The notes beneath the pieces were generated by a model that was given only the letters and a program-made list of their open reading frames with translations, did no database searches and was not told where the DNA came from. DNA of 17,228 nt from Erysipelotrichia bacterium (GTDB lineage: Bacteria; Bacillota_I; Bacilli_A; Erysipelotrichales; Erysipelotrichaceae): NCBI GenBank assembly GCA_009916335.1, contig SAAR01000032.1:1-17228 (forward strand), in the 5' to 3' direction. Both the position numbers and the translations under genes were made by a program. Shown in pieces: positions 6,838 to 13,649 of this stretch; position 1 is the first letter of the stretch; the number at the start of each line of letters is the position of its first letter.

Positions 6838-7614
6838 TTATCCAAGGGCAATATCTAGTACCATCATTAAAGTAAAACCAAACATAAACACCATCGTTGC
6901 CACATGGGAATGTTCGTCCATATGGGCTTCTGGTATTAATTCTTCGACAACTACATAAATCATCGCCCCAGCAGAAAAGGCTAATAGCCATGGCATTAAC
7001 CCATCGACAACACTCACAAAAAGAATTGCTACAAAAGCTGCAATGGGTTCAACTAAACCTGATAAGGTACCATAAATAAATGCTTTTCCATTGCTTAATC
7101 CTTCTTTTTTCATCGGTAAAGAAACAGCTGCCCCCTCTGGTATGTTTTGTAAACCAATCCCAATCGCTAAGGCAAAGGCGGCAGATAGAATGGCTGCTTC
7201 TTGACTTTGTAGTGCCAAACCAAACATTAAACCTACTGCCATACCCTCAGGAACATTATGCAAAGTAACAGCTAAAATGAGCATTGTTGTTCTTTTTAAA
7301 TGAGAAGGTAAGCCTTCTGTTGTATTGGATTGAGGGTGAAGATGGGGAAGAATGCGATCCACTAAAAGTAAAAATATACCCCCTAATATAAAACTAACAC
7401 TTACGGGAATCCAAGGAATCATTCCCTGTTCTTTGGCTGCGTCCATCGCTGGTAAGATTAAAGAAAAAATAGACGCACTCACCATAATCCCAGCCGCAAA
7501 AGCTAAAAAAGCACTAATAATTTTATCGTTTACCTTTTCCTTAAACAAAAAGACAGCAGCAGCTCCTAATGTTGTAGCGAAAAAAGGAATCAGTACACCA
7601 ACTGTAATTTCCAT
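6838..7614 (-). CDS. ZIP-family divalent metal transporter
   Basis: A 258-residue protein with about eight membrane helices, of the GufA-like ZIP branch. The two metal-site helices carry HNVPEG (119-124) and QNIPEG (156-161). The latter replaces the HExxH-like motif of eukaryotic ZIPs, as is usual in this branch. A short His-containing loop (HLHPQ, 91-95) lies in the central cytoplasmic region. Such proteins move Zn2+ or Fe2+/Mn2+ into the cytosol; the metal cannot be read from sequence. The ATG at 7614 is chosen because GGAGG lies seven bases upstream, while the earlier in-frame ATG overlaps that SD. niaR follows 25 bases on; co-transcription of a metal importer with a metal-dependent 3H repressor is noteworthy. 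Confidence 0.9.
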   Translation of the reverse strand: MEITVGVLIPFFATTLGAAAVFLFKEKVNDKIISAFLAFAAGIMVSASIFSLILPAMDAAKEQGMIPWIPVSVSFILGGIFLLLVDRILPHLHPQSNTTEGLPSHLKRTTMLILAVTLHNVPEGMAVGLMFGLALQSQEAAILSAAFALAIGIGLQNIPEGAAVSLPMKKEGLSNGKAFIYGTLSGLVEPIAAFVAILFVSVVDGLMPWLLAFSAGAMIYVVVEELIPEAHMDEHSHVATMVFMFGFTLMMVLDIALG

Positions 7615-7681
7615 ATATTCTACCTCCATATCGTATAAATATATTATGATATATTACGCTCTTGAATGCAATTTTGACACC

Positions 7682-7727
7682 CAAAAGAAAAAATGGTTTT
7701 CTTACAAACAGGTGAGCAAACCATTTT
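7682..7727 (-). terminator. Intrinsic terminator after the ABC exporter
   Basis: A perfect 10-bp stem AAAATGGTTT/AAACCATTTT (7690-7699 with 7718-7727) has an 18-nt loop and is followed on the minus strand by TTCTTTTGG. It lies seven bases past the exporter stop codon. Confidence 0.8.
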
Positions 7728-7733
7728 ATCATT

Positions 7734-9470
7734 TTAGCGAAATTGCATCTGATACAACTTTGCATATTCTCCATTTTGTGCTAGTAACTCTTCATGGTTA
7801 CCACTTTCGACAATTCCCTCTTGGTTTAATACAACAATGCGTTTCGCATTTTTAATCGTCGATAAACGATGGGCAATCACAAAAGTAGTACGATTTTTTG
7901 CCAATAACTCTAACGATTCCTGTACCACCTTTTCACTTTCATTATCCAAAGCACTCGTCGCCTCATCAAAAATCAAAATAGAGGGATCTTTTAAGAACAC
8001 ACGAGCAATCGAAATACGTTGTTTTTGTCCTCCTGAAAGTTTCACTCCACGCTGTCCTATATCCGTTAAATAGCCATCTTCTAAACTCATGATAAAATCA
8101 TGTGCATTGGCTCTTTTCGCTGCACGAATAATATCCTCTTCACTTGCCTGTGGATTACCATATGCAATATTATCCATAATTGTACCAGCAAATAAATAAA
8201 CATCTTGTTGAACAATACCAATATGGCTGCGTAAAGAAGATAATTGAATATTGCGAATATCTTTACCATCAATACTAATTTTACCATCACTCACATCGTA
8301 GAAACGAGGAATCAAGGAACATAATGTTGTTTTCCCAGCACCACTTTGTCCTACTAATGCAACATAATCCCCTGCTTTTACTTCTAAATTAATATGTGAT
8401 AAAACTTCTTCCAACGTATCATCATAGCGAAAACTTACATCTTCAAAACGAACATTTCCTTCTACTTGCTTAAGTGCAACTGCCCCTTTTCGATCTTTAA
8501 TATCAGGGTTAATCTCCAACAATTCCATATAGCGTTCAAAACCACTTACCCCTTCTTGAAATTGTTCAGTAAAGTTAATCAGTTTCTTAATTGGCTCTGT
8601 TAAATTACCAATATACAATAAGAAAGCAATTAAATCTCCTGCATTTAATACTTGTTTAGAGATTAATAAACTTCCCCCGACAATTACCACAATCGTAATA
8701 AAACTAATAAACGCACTTAATCCTGAATGGAATCTACCCATCTTATGATAGGAGTTACGCTTTGTATCTAACCATTGATTATTTTCACGCTTAAAACGGT
8801 GTAACTCTTCATGCTCATTGGCAAAAGATTTTACAACTCGAATTCCTGATAAACTATCTTCAATACGAGCATTAATATCCCCAATTTTTTTCTTGTTTGC
8901 CTTAAATGCTTTTTTCATCTGACGATTATAATAAATAGCAAAAATAACCATAAAAGGAATAATTGCAAATACAATTAAAGTTAGTGGTACATTTACTGTC
9001 AATAAAATAATAAAAGCACCTACTATTTTAATAATGGAAATAACAATATCCTCTGGTCCATGATGATATAACTCTGTTAATGAGAATAAATCATTAGTAA
9101 GACGTGTCATCAACTGTCCTACTTTTTGATTATCATAAAAATTAAAACTTAACTTTTGATAATGTTTAAATAATTCATTACGCATATCTGCTTCCATATG
9201 TGCTCCCATTACATGTCCTTGATAAGCCACAAAATAGTTACAGAAATATTCAATCACCACTAACACTAACATAAAACCACCTAACGCTAAAATGGTTTCC
9301 ATCTGTGTTGATATTTCCTGTTGCAATACCTCATTGGTAATGTAGCGTGTGATTAAAGGAAAAACAAGTGAGATTGCTGCGGCTAATAACGCACAAAGCA
9401 TATCTTTAATAAATAAACGTTTATATGGTTTATAATAACTTAAAAATTTAGTAATTCTTTTTTTATTCAT
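7734..9470 (-). CDS. ABC transporter, fused permease and ATPase (MsbA/BmrA-like exporter)
   Basis: A 578-residue type IV half-exporter. Six membrane helices occupy about residues 20-310, with the coupling region DSLSGIRVVKSFANE (205-219). The nucleotide-binding domain has Walker A GQSGAGKT (374-381), Q-loop QQD (421-423), signature LSGGQ (478-482), Walker B ILIFDE (498-503), the D-loop SALD and H-loop His534. All catalytic elements are intact, so it can work as a homodimer. Substrate may be lipid, peptide or drug; nothing here tells which. The ATG has GGGGG upstream. It is monocistronic, with its own promoter at 9497-9525 and terminator, and lies directly downstream of the small-RNA array, whose last terminator separates it. 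Confidence 0.93.
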   Translation of the reverse strand: MNKKRITKFLSYYKPYKRLFIKDMLCALLAAAISLVFPLITRYITNEVLQQEISTQMETILALGGFMLVLVVIEYFCNYFVAYQGHVMGAHMEADMRNELFKHYQKLSFNFYDNQKVGQLMTRLTNDLFSLTELYHHGPEDIVISIIKIVGAFIILLTVNVPLTLIVFAIIPFMVIFAIYYNRQMKKAFKANKKKIGDINARIEDSLSGIRVVKSFANEHEELHRFKRENNQWLDTKRNSYHKMGRFHSGLSAFISFITIVVIVGGSLLISKQVLNAGDLIAFLLYIGNLTEPIKKLINFTEQFQEGVSGFERYMELLEINPDIKDRKGAVALKQVEGNVRFEDVSFRYDDTLEEVLSHINLEVKAGDYVALVGQSGAGKTTLCSLIPRFYDVSDGKISIDGKDIRNIQLSSLRSHIGIVQQDVYLFAGTIMDNIAYGNPQASEEDIIRAAKRANAHDFIMSLEDGYLTDIGQRGVKLSGGQKQRISIARVFLKDPSILIFDEATSALDNESEKVVQESLELLAKNRTTFVIAHRLSTIKNAKRIVVLNQEGIVESGNHEELLAQNGEYAKLYQMQFR

Positions 9471-9496
9471 ATTGAACCCCCTACTGCATGTATACC

Positions 9497-9525
9497 ATTA
9501 TAGTCAAAATAAAAAGTGAACACAA
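9497..9525 (-). promoter_or_regulatory. Promoter of the ABC exporter gene
   Basis: On the minus strand TTGTGT (9520-9525), a 17-bp spacer and TATAAT (9497-9502) lie 27 bases before the start codon, downstream of the terminator of the last small RNA. Confidence 0.75.
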
Positions 9526-9555
9526 CGAATATACAACGAAAAAAATAAATAAAGC

Positions 9556-9691
9556 AAAAAATAAAGAGCCTTGCGACTCTTTACCATTTATTTTTTTAAA
9601 AAGGGAGAATGTATGAAGTATTATTGTTAAGGGAATACTTCTAGCAAACCTATTATCCGTTTGCTTGGCTATATAATAAACAATTCCTATC
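9556..9691 (-). ncRNA. Putative CU-rich small RNA, copy 1
   Basis: Predicted transcript of about 136 nt. The 5' end is placed seven bases after the -10 TATACT. Hairpin A is AGCAAAC/GTTTGCT (arms at 9659-9665 and 9643-9649, 7 bp). Hairpin B is GAAGTATT/AATACTTC (arms at 9634-9641 and 9615-9622, 8 bp), with CCC at the 5' side of its loop. A single-stranded CATTCTCCCTT segment follows at 9601-9611. The 3' end is a terminator with an 8-bp stem closed by a GCAA tetraloop (9563-9582) and six U. Unpaired UCCC motifs next to a terminator are the hallmark of sRNAs that pair with Shine-Dalgarno regions, such as Listeria LhrC or pneumococcal csRNAs. Expression is not shown by sequence. Confidence 0.75.
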
Positions 9692-9696
9692 AACAT

Positions 9697-9726
9697 AGTA
9701 TAAAATTCCAATGTTAAATTATGTGA
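9697..9726 (-). promoter_or_regulatory. Promoter of small RNA copy 1
   Basis: The -10 box is TATACT (9697-9702). The conserved box TCACATAATTTAACA (9712-9726) ends nine bases upstream, in place of a consensus -35. The same spacing occurs in all three copies. Confidence 0.65.
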
Positions 9727-9772
9727 TTTACATCATTTCTTTTATTCTACTGTATCATAACTACTTGCATAC

Positions 9773-9904
9773 AAAATAAAAAGCCCTATTGGACTTTCTA
9801 TTTATCTATTTATTTAAAGGGAGAATATAAGAAGTATTTTATTAGGGGATACTTCTAGCAAACGATTATCTGTTTGCTTGTCTATAGCATACTGCACTCC
9901 TATC
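9773..9904 (-). ncRNA. Putative CU-rich small RNA, copy 2
   Basis: About 132 nt. Hairpin A stem AGCAAAC/GTTTGCT is unchanged, while its loop differs from the other copies. Hairpin B has a 7-bp stem and a loop beginning CCCC, because the eighth base of its 5' arm is C here. The single-stranded segment is ATTCTCCCTTT, preceded by U instead of C (complement at 9817-9827). The terminator stem AAAGTCC/GGGCTTT (9780-9797) has an AATA loop and is followed by TT, A, TTTT. The 17-nt 5' segment (containing GCAGTATGC) is unlike copies 1 and 3 and could give copy-specific targeting. Confidence 0.75.
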
Positions 9905-9909
9905 AACAA

Positions 9910-9939
9910 ACTATAAAATAAGCGTGTTAAATAATGTGA
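9910..9939 (-). promoter_or_regulatory. Promoter of small RNA copy 2
   Basis: The -10 box is TATAGT (9910-9915), with the conserved box TCACATTATTTAACA at 9925-9939, nine bases upstream as in the other copies. Confidence 0.65.
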
Positions 9940-9979
9940 ATATTTTATGTAAAGGAGCTTTCCCCTTTTTATTAGCATT

Positions 9980-10113
9980 AAAATAAAAAGTCCTAAGGAC
10001 TTTTTACTTGTAATATTTTTAAAAAGGGAGAATGTATGAAGTATTTTCATTAAGGGAATACTTCTAGCAAACCATAATTTGTTTGCTTATCTGTATACTA
10101 CTTTATTCCTATC
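9980..10113 (-). ncRNA. Putative CU-rich small RNA, copy 3
   Basis: About 134 nt, and the copy nearest the Spx-family gene. Hairpin A is AGCAAAC/GTTTGCT and hairpin B is GAAGTATT/AATACTTC with CCC in the loop. The single-stranded segment CATTCTCCCTT (10024-10034) is identical to copy 1. The terminator is the strongest of the three: a 9-bp stem AAAAAGTCC/GGACTTTTT (9985-10005) followed by A and TTTT. Stops in every relevant frame of this copy rule out the peptides that copies 1 and 2 could seem to encode. Confidence 0.75.
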
Positions 10114-10118
10114 TATAA

Positions 10119-10148
10119 ACTATAAAATAATCATGTTAAATAATGTGA
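10119..10148 (-). promoter_or_regulatory. Promoter of small RNA copy 3
   Basis: The -10 box is TATAGT (10119-10124), with the conserved box TCACATTATTTAACA at 10134-10148. It is only 11 bases from the -35 box of the divergent Spx-family promoter, so one bound regulator could affect both. Confidence 0.65.
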
Positions 10149-10159
10149 TATACTTTTTC

Positions 10160-10187
10160 TTGATTTAGTGTAAAATTAGATTATAAT
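10160..10187 (+). promoter_or_regulatory. Promoter of the Spx-family gene
   Basis: TTGATT (10160-10165), a 16-bp spacer and TATAAT (10182-10187) lie 24 bases before the start codon, divergent from small RNA copy 3. Confidence 0.7.
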
Positions 10188-10211
10188 AACTTTATCGAAA
10201 GGAGTGATGAT

Positions 10212-10652
10212 ATGATACTAATCTATACTTCTTTTGGTTGCACTTCTGCAACCAAGGCAAAACAATGGCTTGATGAAAAAAAACTACCTTATGTAGAAAA
10301 AAACATTCAAAATACACTTTTAAACAAAGATGAAATTAAATATATTTTAACAAGATGCCCAAATGGAACAGAGGATATAATTTCTAAACGTTCTAAAGCA
10401 TACCAATGCTTAAATCATAAACTTGATGATTTATCTATTAATGACTTAGTTGATTTTATTCAAAAGAATCCAACGATTCTAAAGCGACCTATCATTATTA
10501 ATGAAGATCATTTCGTTGTTGGTTTTGATGATGATGAGATTACTTCTTTTGCCCCTGGACATTTGCGTAAGTTTGGTTTTAAAAGTTGTTGCAAAGAAGA
10601 TTGTGAACATTATCAAGAATGCCAATGTGAAGAAAAAGAGGTATTAAATTAA
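10212..10652 (+). CDS. spx: Spx/MgsR-family regulator lacking the CxxC second cysteine, with Cys-rich tail
   Basis: A 146-residue ArsC-fold protein that tracks Spx along its length: YTSFGCTSATKAKQWL (5-20), IQNTLLNKDEIKYIL, NGTEDIISKRSKAYQCLN and LKRPIIINEDHFVVGFDDDEI. Spx binds the RNA polymerase alpha C-terminal domain and redirects transcription under thiol stress, using a Cys10-x-x-Cys13 switch. Here Cys10 is present but residue 13 is Ala, so that disulfide cannot form. The usual protein ends soon after the LRKFGF equivalent; this one adds a tail with Cys126, 127, 131, 137 and 139, which might bind metal or act as a replacement redox switch. AAAGGAG lies seven bases before the ATG. It is divergent from the small-RNA array and shares a terminator with the next gene. 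Confidence 0.88.
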   Translation: MILIYTSFGCTSATKAKQWLDEKKLPYVEKNIQNTLLNKDEIKYILTRCPNGTEDIISKRSKAYQCLNHKLDDLSINDLVDFIQKNPTILKRPIIINEDHFVVGFDDDEITSFAPGHLRKFGFKSCCKEDCEHYQECQCEEKEVLN

Positions 10653-10701
10653 CTAATAAAAAAATATCTTCAGTAAATGAAGATGTTTTTTTATTAGTTA
10701 A
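10649..10701. terminator. Bidirectional terminator between convergent genes
   Basis: Two 24-base arms (10649-10672 and 10678-10701) pair along their length with a single G-U and a 5-nt loop. Each arm contains the stop codon of one of the two converging genes (10650-10652 and 10698-10700). Seven-T runs in the stem serve both directions. Confidence 0.9.
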
Positions 10702-10952
10702 GGATTCAAGACAAGAATTAACAATAATGAAATGGTTAAAAATACACATAATCCCATCTTTTTAGAGGCACTTTTTATTTTATTATCACTACGATCTTGT
10801 TTTGCCTCAATAAACATACAATAGATAAAAGAAGCCGTAGCTAAATACATTGCAATATTATAAGGAATTATACGAAAAACAGCCCATGCACAAATACAAA
10901 GCACACCTGTACCATAGATTATTATTCTTTTTATTAAAAAATCATCCTTCAT
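10698..10952 (-). CDS. Small membrane protein, unknown function
   Basis: An 84-residue protein with three predicted membrane helices (about 10-28, 32-48 and 66-82), joined by a short charged cytoplasmic-type loop (EAKQDRSDNKIKSASKK). I recognise no family. It has a real upstream region: GGAGAGAGG before the ATG and an extended -10 promoter at 10979. It converges on the Spx-family gene and shares its terminator, but that is not evidence of a shared role. Confidence 0.75.
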   Translation of the reverse strand: MKDDFLIKRIIIYGTGVLCICAWAVFRIIPYNIAMYLATASFIYCMFIEAKQDRSDNKIKSASKKMGLCVFLTISLLLILVLNP

Positions 10953-10978
10953 TTTTTCCTCTCTCCTCTAATGTACCT

Positions 10979-10987
10979 ATTATACCA
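10979..10987 (-). promoter_or_regulatory. Extended -10 promoter of the small membrane protein gene
   Basis: The minus strand reads ATGGTATAAT, a TGn-extended -10 box about 27 bases upstream of the ATG, with no good -35 element, as expected for extended -10 promoters. Confidence 0.6.
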
Positions 10988-11080
10988 TGTTTTTTCTTTT
11001 ACATTCTTAACTCTTACAAAAAAATATACTTTTGCATTCTAACTGTTAGTATAGCACAATTCTTACAAATTTTAATGCTT

Positions 11081-11113
11081 ATAAGCCTTATATTCATCAT
11101 GGCTTATCTTTTT
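11081..11113 (+). terminator. Terminator-like hairpin in the leader of the lysozyme gene
   Basis: ATAAGCC (11081-11087) pairs with GGCTTAT (11101-11107) over a 13-nt loop and is followed by CTTTTTT. It lies 33 bases upstream of the muramidase start, with no plus-strand gene before it that lacks its own terminator. It could be an attenuator or a barrier to upstream transcription. A 10-base palindrome GCTTATAAGC (11077-11086) overlaps the 5' arm and could offer an alternative fold. Confidence 0.5.
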
Positions 11114-11145
11114 TGATTTGCATAGGATAAACAAAGGAGGTTACA

Positions 11146-12351
11146 ATGAAAAAACAACTTTGTACCATTGCCTTATTATCCTCTTTACTCTTTCTTCCTA
11201 TTGATATAGAAGCAGAGGAAGAAGGCATTGATGTCAGTGAATGGCAAGGTTCTATCAATTTTAATGAAGTTAGAAAAGCTGGTATTAGTAGTGTCTATAT
11301 TAAAGCAACAGAAGGCTTTGATTATTACGATCCCTACTATCGTACAAATTATGAAAATGCCAAAGCGAATGGAATGAATGTTGGTTTTTACCACTATTTA
11401 ACTGCACAAAACAGTGAAGAAGCCTATGAACAAGCTAATTTTTTTGTATCAGCAATCAGTGGATTAAATGTAGAAATGAAGTTTGCCTTAGATTATGAAC
11501 AATTTTATAATCTCGATAAAAATACAATTAGCGACATTGCCTTAACATTTATGAATCGAGTTAGTGAATTAACTAATAAAGAATGTGTTTTATATGCTAG
11601 TGCTTATTATGCCAATAACAATTTTAATGAAGAAGTAAACCAATATGCTTTATGGGTTGCTGAATGGGGTGTTAGTACCCCTTCTTTAAGTGGTGCTTGG
11701 GACACATATGCAGGCTGGCAGTACAGCGATAAAGGCTTAGTGCAAGGCATTTCTACCTATGTCGATCGTGATTTGTTTCAAACCGATATTTTCTTAGAAG
11801 AAAGTTTTGTTGTTCCTGATTATACACATAGTGCAAGCAATACAAATGATACGATTACTATTAGGGTAGAAAGTGGTGATACTTTATGGGGAATTGCTAG
11901 AGAATATCATACTACGGTCGCAAGTATTGTTTCATTAAACAACATTGCCAATCCAAATTTAATTTATCCAGGACAACAATTAACAATCTATCAAATACAA
12001 AAACGCAATTCTTATATAGCCCCTGCTAGCAGTACCTCTTACTATCGTGTACAAGCAGGTGATACACTATCTGAAATTGCCTTGCGTTTTCATACAAGCG
12101 TAGATCAACTAGTAAAACTAAACAATATCGCTAATCCTAATTTCATCTATGTAGGACAAGTATTATTACTAACAAATACACAAACACCTTCAACATCTAC
12201 CTTTACCTATACGATTGTCTATGGCGATACTTTATCAGAAATCGCATTACGTTATGGAACAAGCGTACAAACCTTAGCTTTTATTAATGCAATTAGTAAT
12301 CCTAATATTATCTATGCAGGAGAAAGCATTCAGATTCCATTTGTTCAATAA
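11146..12351 (+). CDS. Secreted GH25 muramidase with three C-terminal LysM repeats
   Basis: A 401-residue cell-wall hydrolase. A signal peptide spans about residues 1-23, with likely cleavage after DIEA. The GH25 (Chalaropsis-type lysozyme) domain covers about 25-225 and has GIDVSEWQG with Asp29, YIKATEG, GFYHYL, the catalytic pair D116-x-E118 in ALDYE, WVAEWG and YVDRDLF. It cleaves the MurNAc-GlcNAc beta-1,4 bond. Three LysM domains (about 236-282, 299-343 and 353-399), each with GDTLxxIA and NPNxIYxGQ-like ends, bind peptidoglycan glycan; Ser/Thr-rich linkers separate them. AAAGGAGG precedes the ATG. It stands alone, followed by a strong bidirectional terminator. A role in wall turnover or cell separation is inferred; no holin or phage genes are nearby. 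Confidence 0.95.
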   Translation: MKKQLCTIALLSSLLFLPIDIEAEEEGIDVSEWQGSINFNEVRKAGISSVYIKATEGFDYYDPYYRTNYENAKANGMNVGFYHYLTAQNSEEAYEQANFFVSAISGLNVEMKFALDYEQFYNLDKNTISDIALTFMNRVSELTNKECVLYASAYYANNNFNEEVNQYALWVAEWGVSTPSLSGAWDTYAGWQYSDKGLVQGISTYVDRDLFQTDIFLEESFVVPDYTHSASNTNDTITIRVESGDTLWGIAREYHTTVASIVSLNNIANPNLIYPGQQLTIYQIQKRNSYIAPASSTSYYRVQAGDTLSEIALRFHTSVDQLVKLNNIANPNFIYVGQVLLLTNTQTPSTSTFTYTIVYGDTLSEIALRYGTSVQTLAFINAISNPNIIYAGESIQIPFVQ

Positions 12352-12353
12352 AC

Positions 12354-12391
12354 AAAAATGTATCAAAGACATTTCCTTTGATACATTTTTT
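12354..12391. terminator. Bidirectional terminator between the lysozyme and MFS genes
   Basis: A perfect 15-bp stem (12354-12368 with 12376-12390) with a 7-nt loop has a T run in the plus direction and TTTTTG in the minus direction, serving both convergent genes. Confidence 0.9.
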
Positions 12392-12396
12392 ATAGA

Positions 12397-13635
12397 TTAT
12401 TTATTTAGTTTTGCGGCTTTACTAAACAACAAATAACCAATCACAAACAAAACGGCGATGATGGCAACCCCTGCATTAGCAATATTTGTCATTTGTGCTA
12501 CAATCCCAACTAATGTTGTACCGATAAAAGATGCCCCTTTTCCACAAATATCATAAATACCGAAATACTCCCCTGCTTTATCCGCAGGAATAATTTTTGC
12601 AAAGTAAGAACGTGATAATGCTTGAATGGCACCTTGAAACATTCCCACCATGACTGCCAATAACCAAAATTCCCATTGTTTATCTAATTGAATAGCAAAC
12701 AATGCAATTCCTGTATAGGCAAGAATACAGATTTTAATTAATTTATCTGTATCATATTTTTTAGAGCATTTAGAAAAGATTAATGCACAAGGGAAAGCAA
12801 CAATTTGCGTTACTAATAGGGCTAATAATAAGCCTGTTGAATCTAATCCTAATGCACTTCCATAGGCAGTAGCCATTTCAATAATCGTGTATACACCATC
12901 AATGAAAAAGAAGAAAGCCAATAAATACATGAAAATATTTTTTTGTTGTTTAATATCCTTTAATGTATTGACTAATCGTTTAAAGCTATTTCCAATAGGA
13001 CGATCTACTTTTTCTACATAATGAAGCTGTTCATAGTTTTTCATTAACGGAATCGTTACAACAAACCACCATAGTGCATTTAAAAGAAATGCTATCATCA
13101 TTGCCATTGACATGCTAATGCCCATTTTATCATTATTTAAAACAATGAATAATGAAATAACAAAAGGAATACAGCTACCAATATATCCCCATGCATACCC
13201 ATGAGAAGATACACGATCCATTTTTTCTGGTGTCGTTACATCATGCAACATAGCATCATAAAAAATCAAACTAGAAGAATAGCCTACTTTCGCTATTACA
13301 AATACACAAAGAAAGACAATCCATGAAGTAGGCATAGATAAAGCAGCACAGCCTAATACTCCTATCATCATGCTCAATGTAAATAATGGTTTTTTAAATC
13401 CTTTTGTATCGGCAATCGTACCTAATACTGGCCCAATCAAAGCCACAATAATGGTTGAAACAGAGGCTGCATATCCCCAATAAGCAAGTGAGTCTACGCT
13501 ATCAATCCCTGCTTGACTTGTTAGATAATTAAAATAAATCGGTAAAATTGTCGATACCAACAAAATAAATGCCGAGTTTCCTACATCATATAATATCCAA
13601 TATTTTTCTAACTTCGTTAATTTCGTGTTTTCCAT
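12397..13635 (-). CDS. MFS transporter of the UMF1 (Atg22-like) family
   Basis: A 412-residue integral membrane protein with about 12 helices. It opens EKYWILYDVGNSAFILLVSTILP and has GPVLGTIADTKGFKKP between helices 2 and 3, then FYDAMLHDVTTPEKMDRVSSHGYAWGYIGS. These are marker segments of the UMF1 group, related to the yeast vacuolar amino-acid exporter Atg22. Bacterial members are uncharacterised exporters; amino acids are a guess from homology. AAGGGGAT precedes the ATG. It starts 14 bases after the stop of the phospholipase C-like gene and is co-transcribed with it from the promoter at 14473, ending at the bidirectional terminator. Confidence 0.88.
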   Translation of the reverse strand: MENTKLTKLEKYWILYDVGNSAFILLVSTILPIYFNYLTSQAGIDSVDSLAYWGYAASVSTIIVALIGPVLGTIADTKGFKKPLFTLSMMIGVLGCAALSMPTSWIVFLCVFVIAKVGYSSSLIFYDAMLHDVTTPEKMDRVSSHGYAWGYIGSCIPFVISLFIVLNNDKMGISMSMAMMIAFLLNALWWFVVTIPLMKNYEQLHYVEKVDRPIGNSFKRLVNTLKDIKQQKNIFMYLLAFFFFIDGVYTIIEMATAYGSALGLDSTGLLLALLVTQIVAFPCALIFSKCSKKYDTDKLIKICILAYTGIALFAIQLDKQWEFWLLAVMVGMFQGAIQALSRSYFAKIIPADKAGEYFGIYDICGKGASFIGTTLVGIVAQMTNIANAGVAIIAVLFVIGYLLFSKAAKLNK

Positions 13636-13649
13636 ATAATCCCCTTCTA

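Larger units (their letters stand above)
9556..10148 (-). repeat. Three tandem copies of a small-RNA transcription unit
   Basis: Three copies with -10 boxes at 9702, 9915 and 10124 give periods of 213 and 209 bases. Conserved in order on the minus strand: TCACATwATTTAACA, nine bases, TATAsT, GATAGGA, a 17-nt copy-specific segment, AAGCAAAC-loop-GTTTGCT, AGAAGTATyCCC-loop-ATACTTC, TA, ATTCTCCCTTT, an AT-rich linker, and a terminator whose stem sequence differs between copies while still pairing. Open frames of 76-78 codons crossing copies 1 and 2 are closed by stops in copy 3, and none of them has an SD, so the conservation is at RNA level. This accounts for nearly all of the gap between the ABC gene and the Spx gene. 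Confidence 0.85.

Noticed and set aside
7352..7855. 167-codon plus-strand frame opposite the ZIP and ABC genes
   Set aside because: Shadow of two well-supported minus-strand genes; no SD, low-complexity translation.
9601..9622. Plus-strand AAGGGAGAATGTATGAAG in the repeat, looking like an SD with ATG for a leader peptide
   Set aside because: It is the complement of the CU-rich sRNA segment. The frame closes after a few codons and differs between copies, and promoter and terminator orientation favour the minus strand.
9481..9711. A 76-codon minus-strand frame (FYTMLIGIVYYIAKQTDN...) that resembles one in copy 2
   Set aside because: It runs through small RNA copy 1 and its terminator. The likeness follows from conserved hairpins, copy 3 has several stops in the matching frame, and no SD precedes the start.
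9950..9975. Hairpin AAAGGAG/CTCCCCTTT-like between sRNA copies 2 and 3, perhaps a plus-strand terminator
   Set aside because: The stem has a mismatch and no plus-strand transcript is expected there; it is not repeated between copies 1 and 2.
9814..10050. A 78-codon minus-strand frame spanning the end of copy 3 and most of copy 2
   Set aside because: It crosses a terminator and a promoter, has no SD, and is explained by the repeat.
11146..12351. Phage endolysin
   Set aside because: A signal peptide and three LysM repeats, and no holin or phage genes, fit a housekeeping secreted muramidase better.
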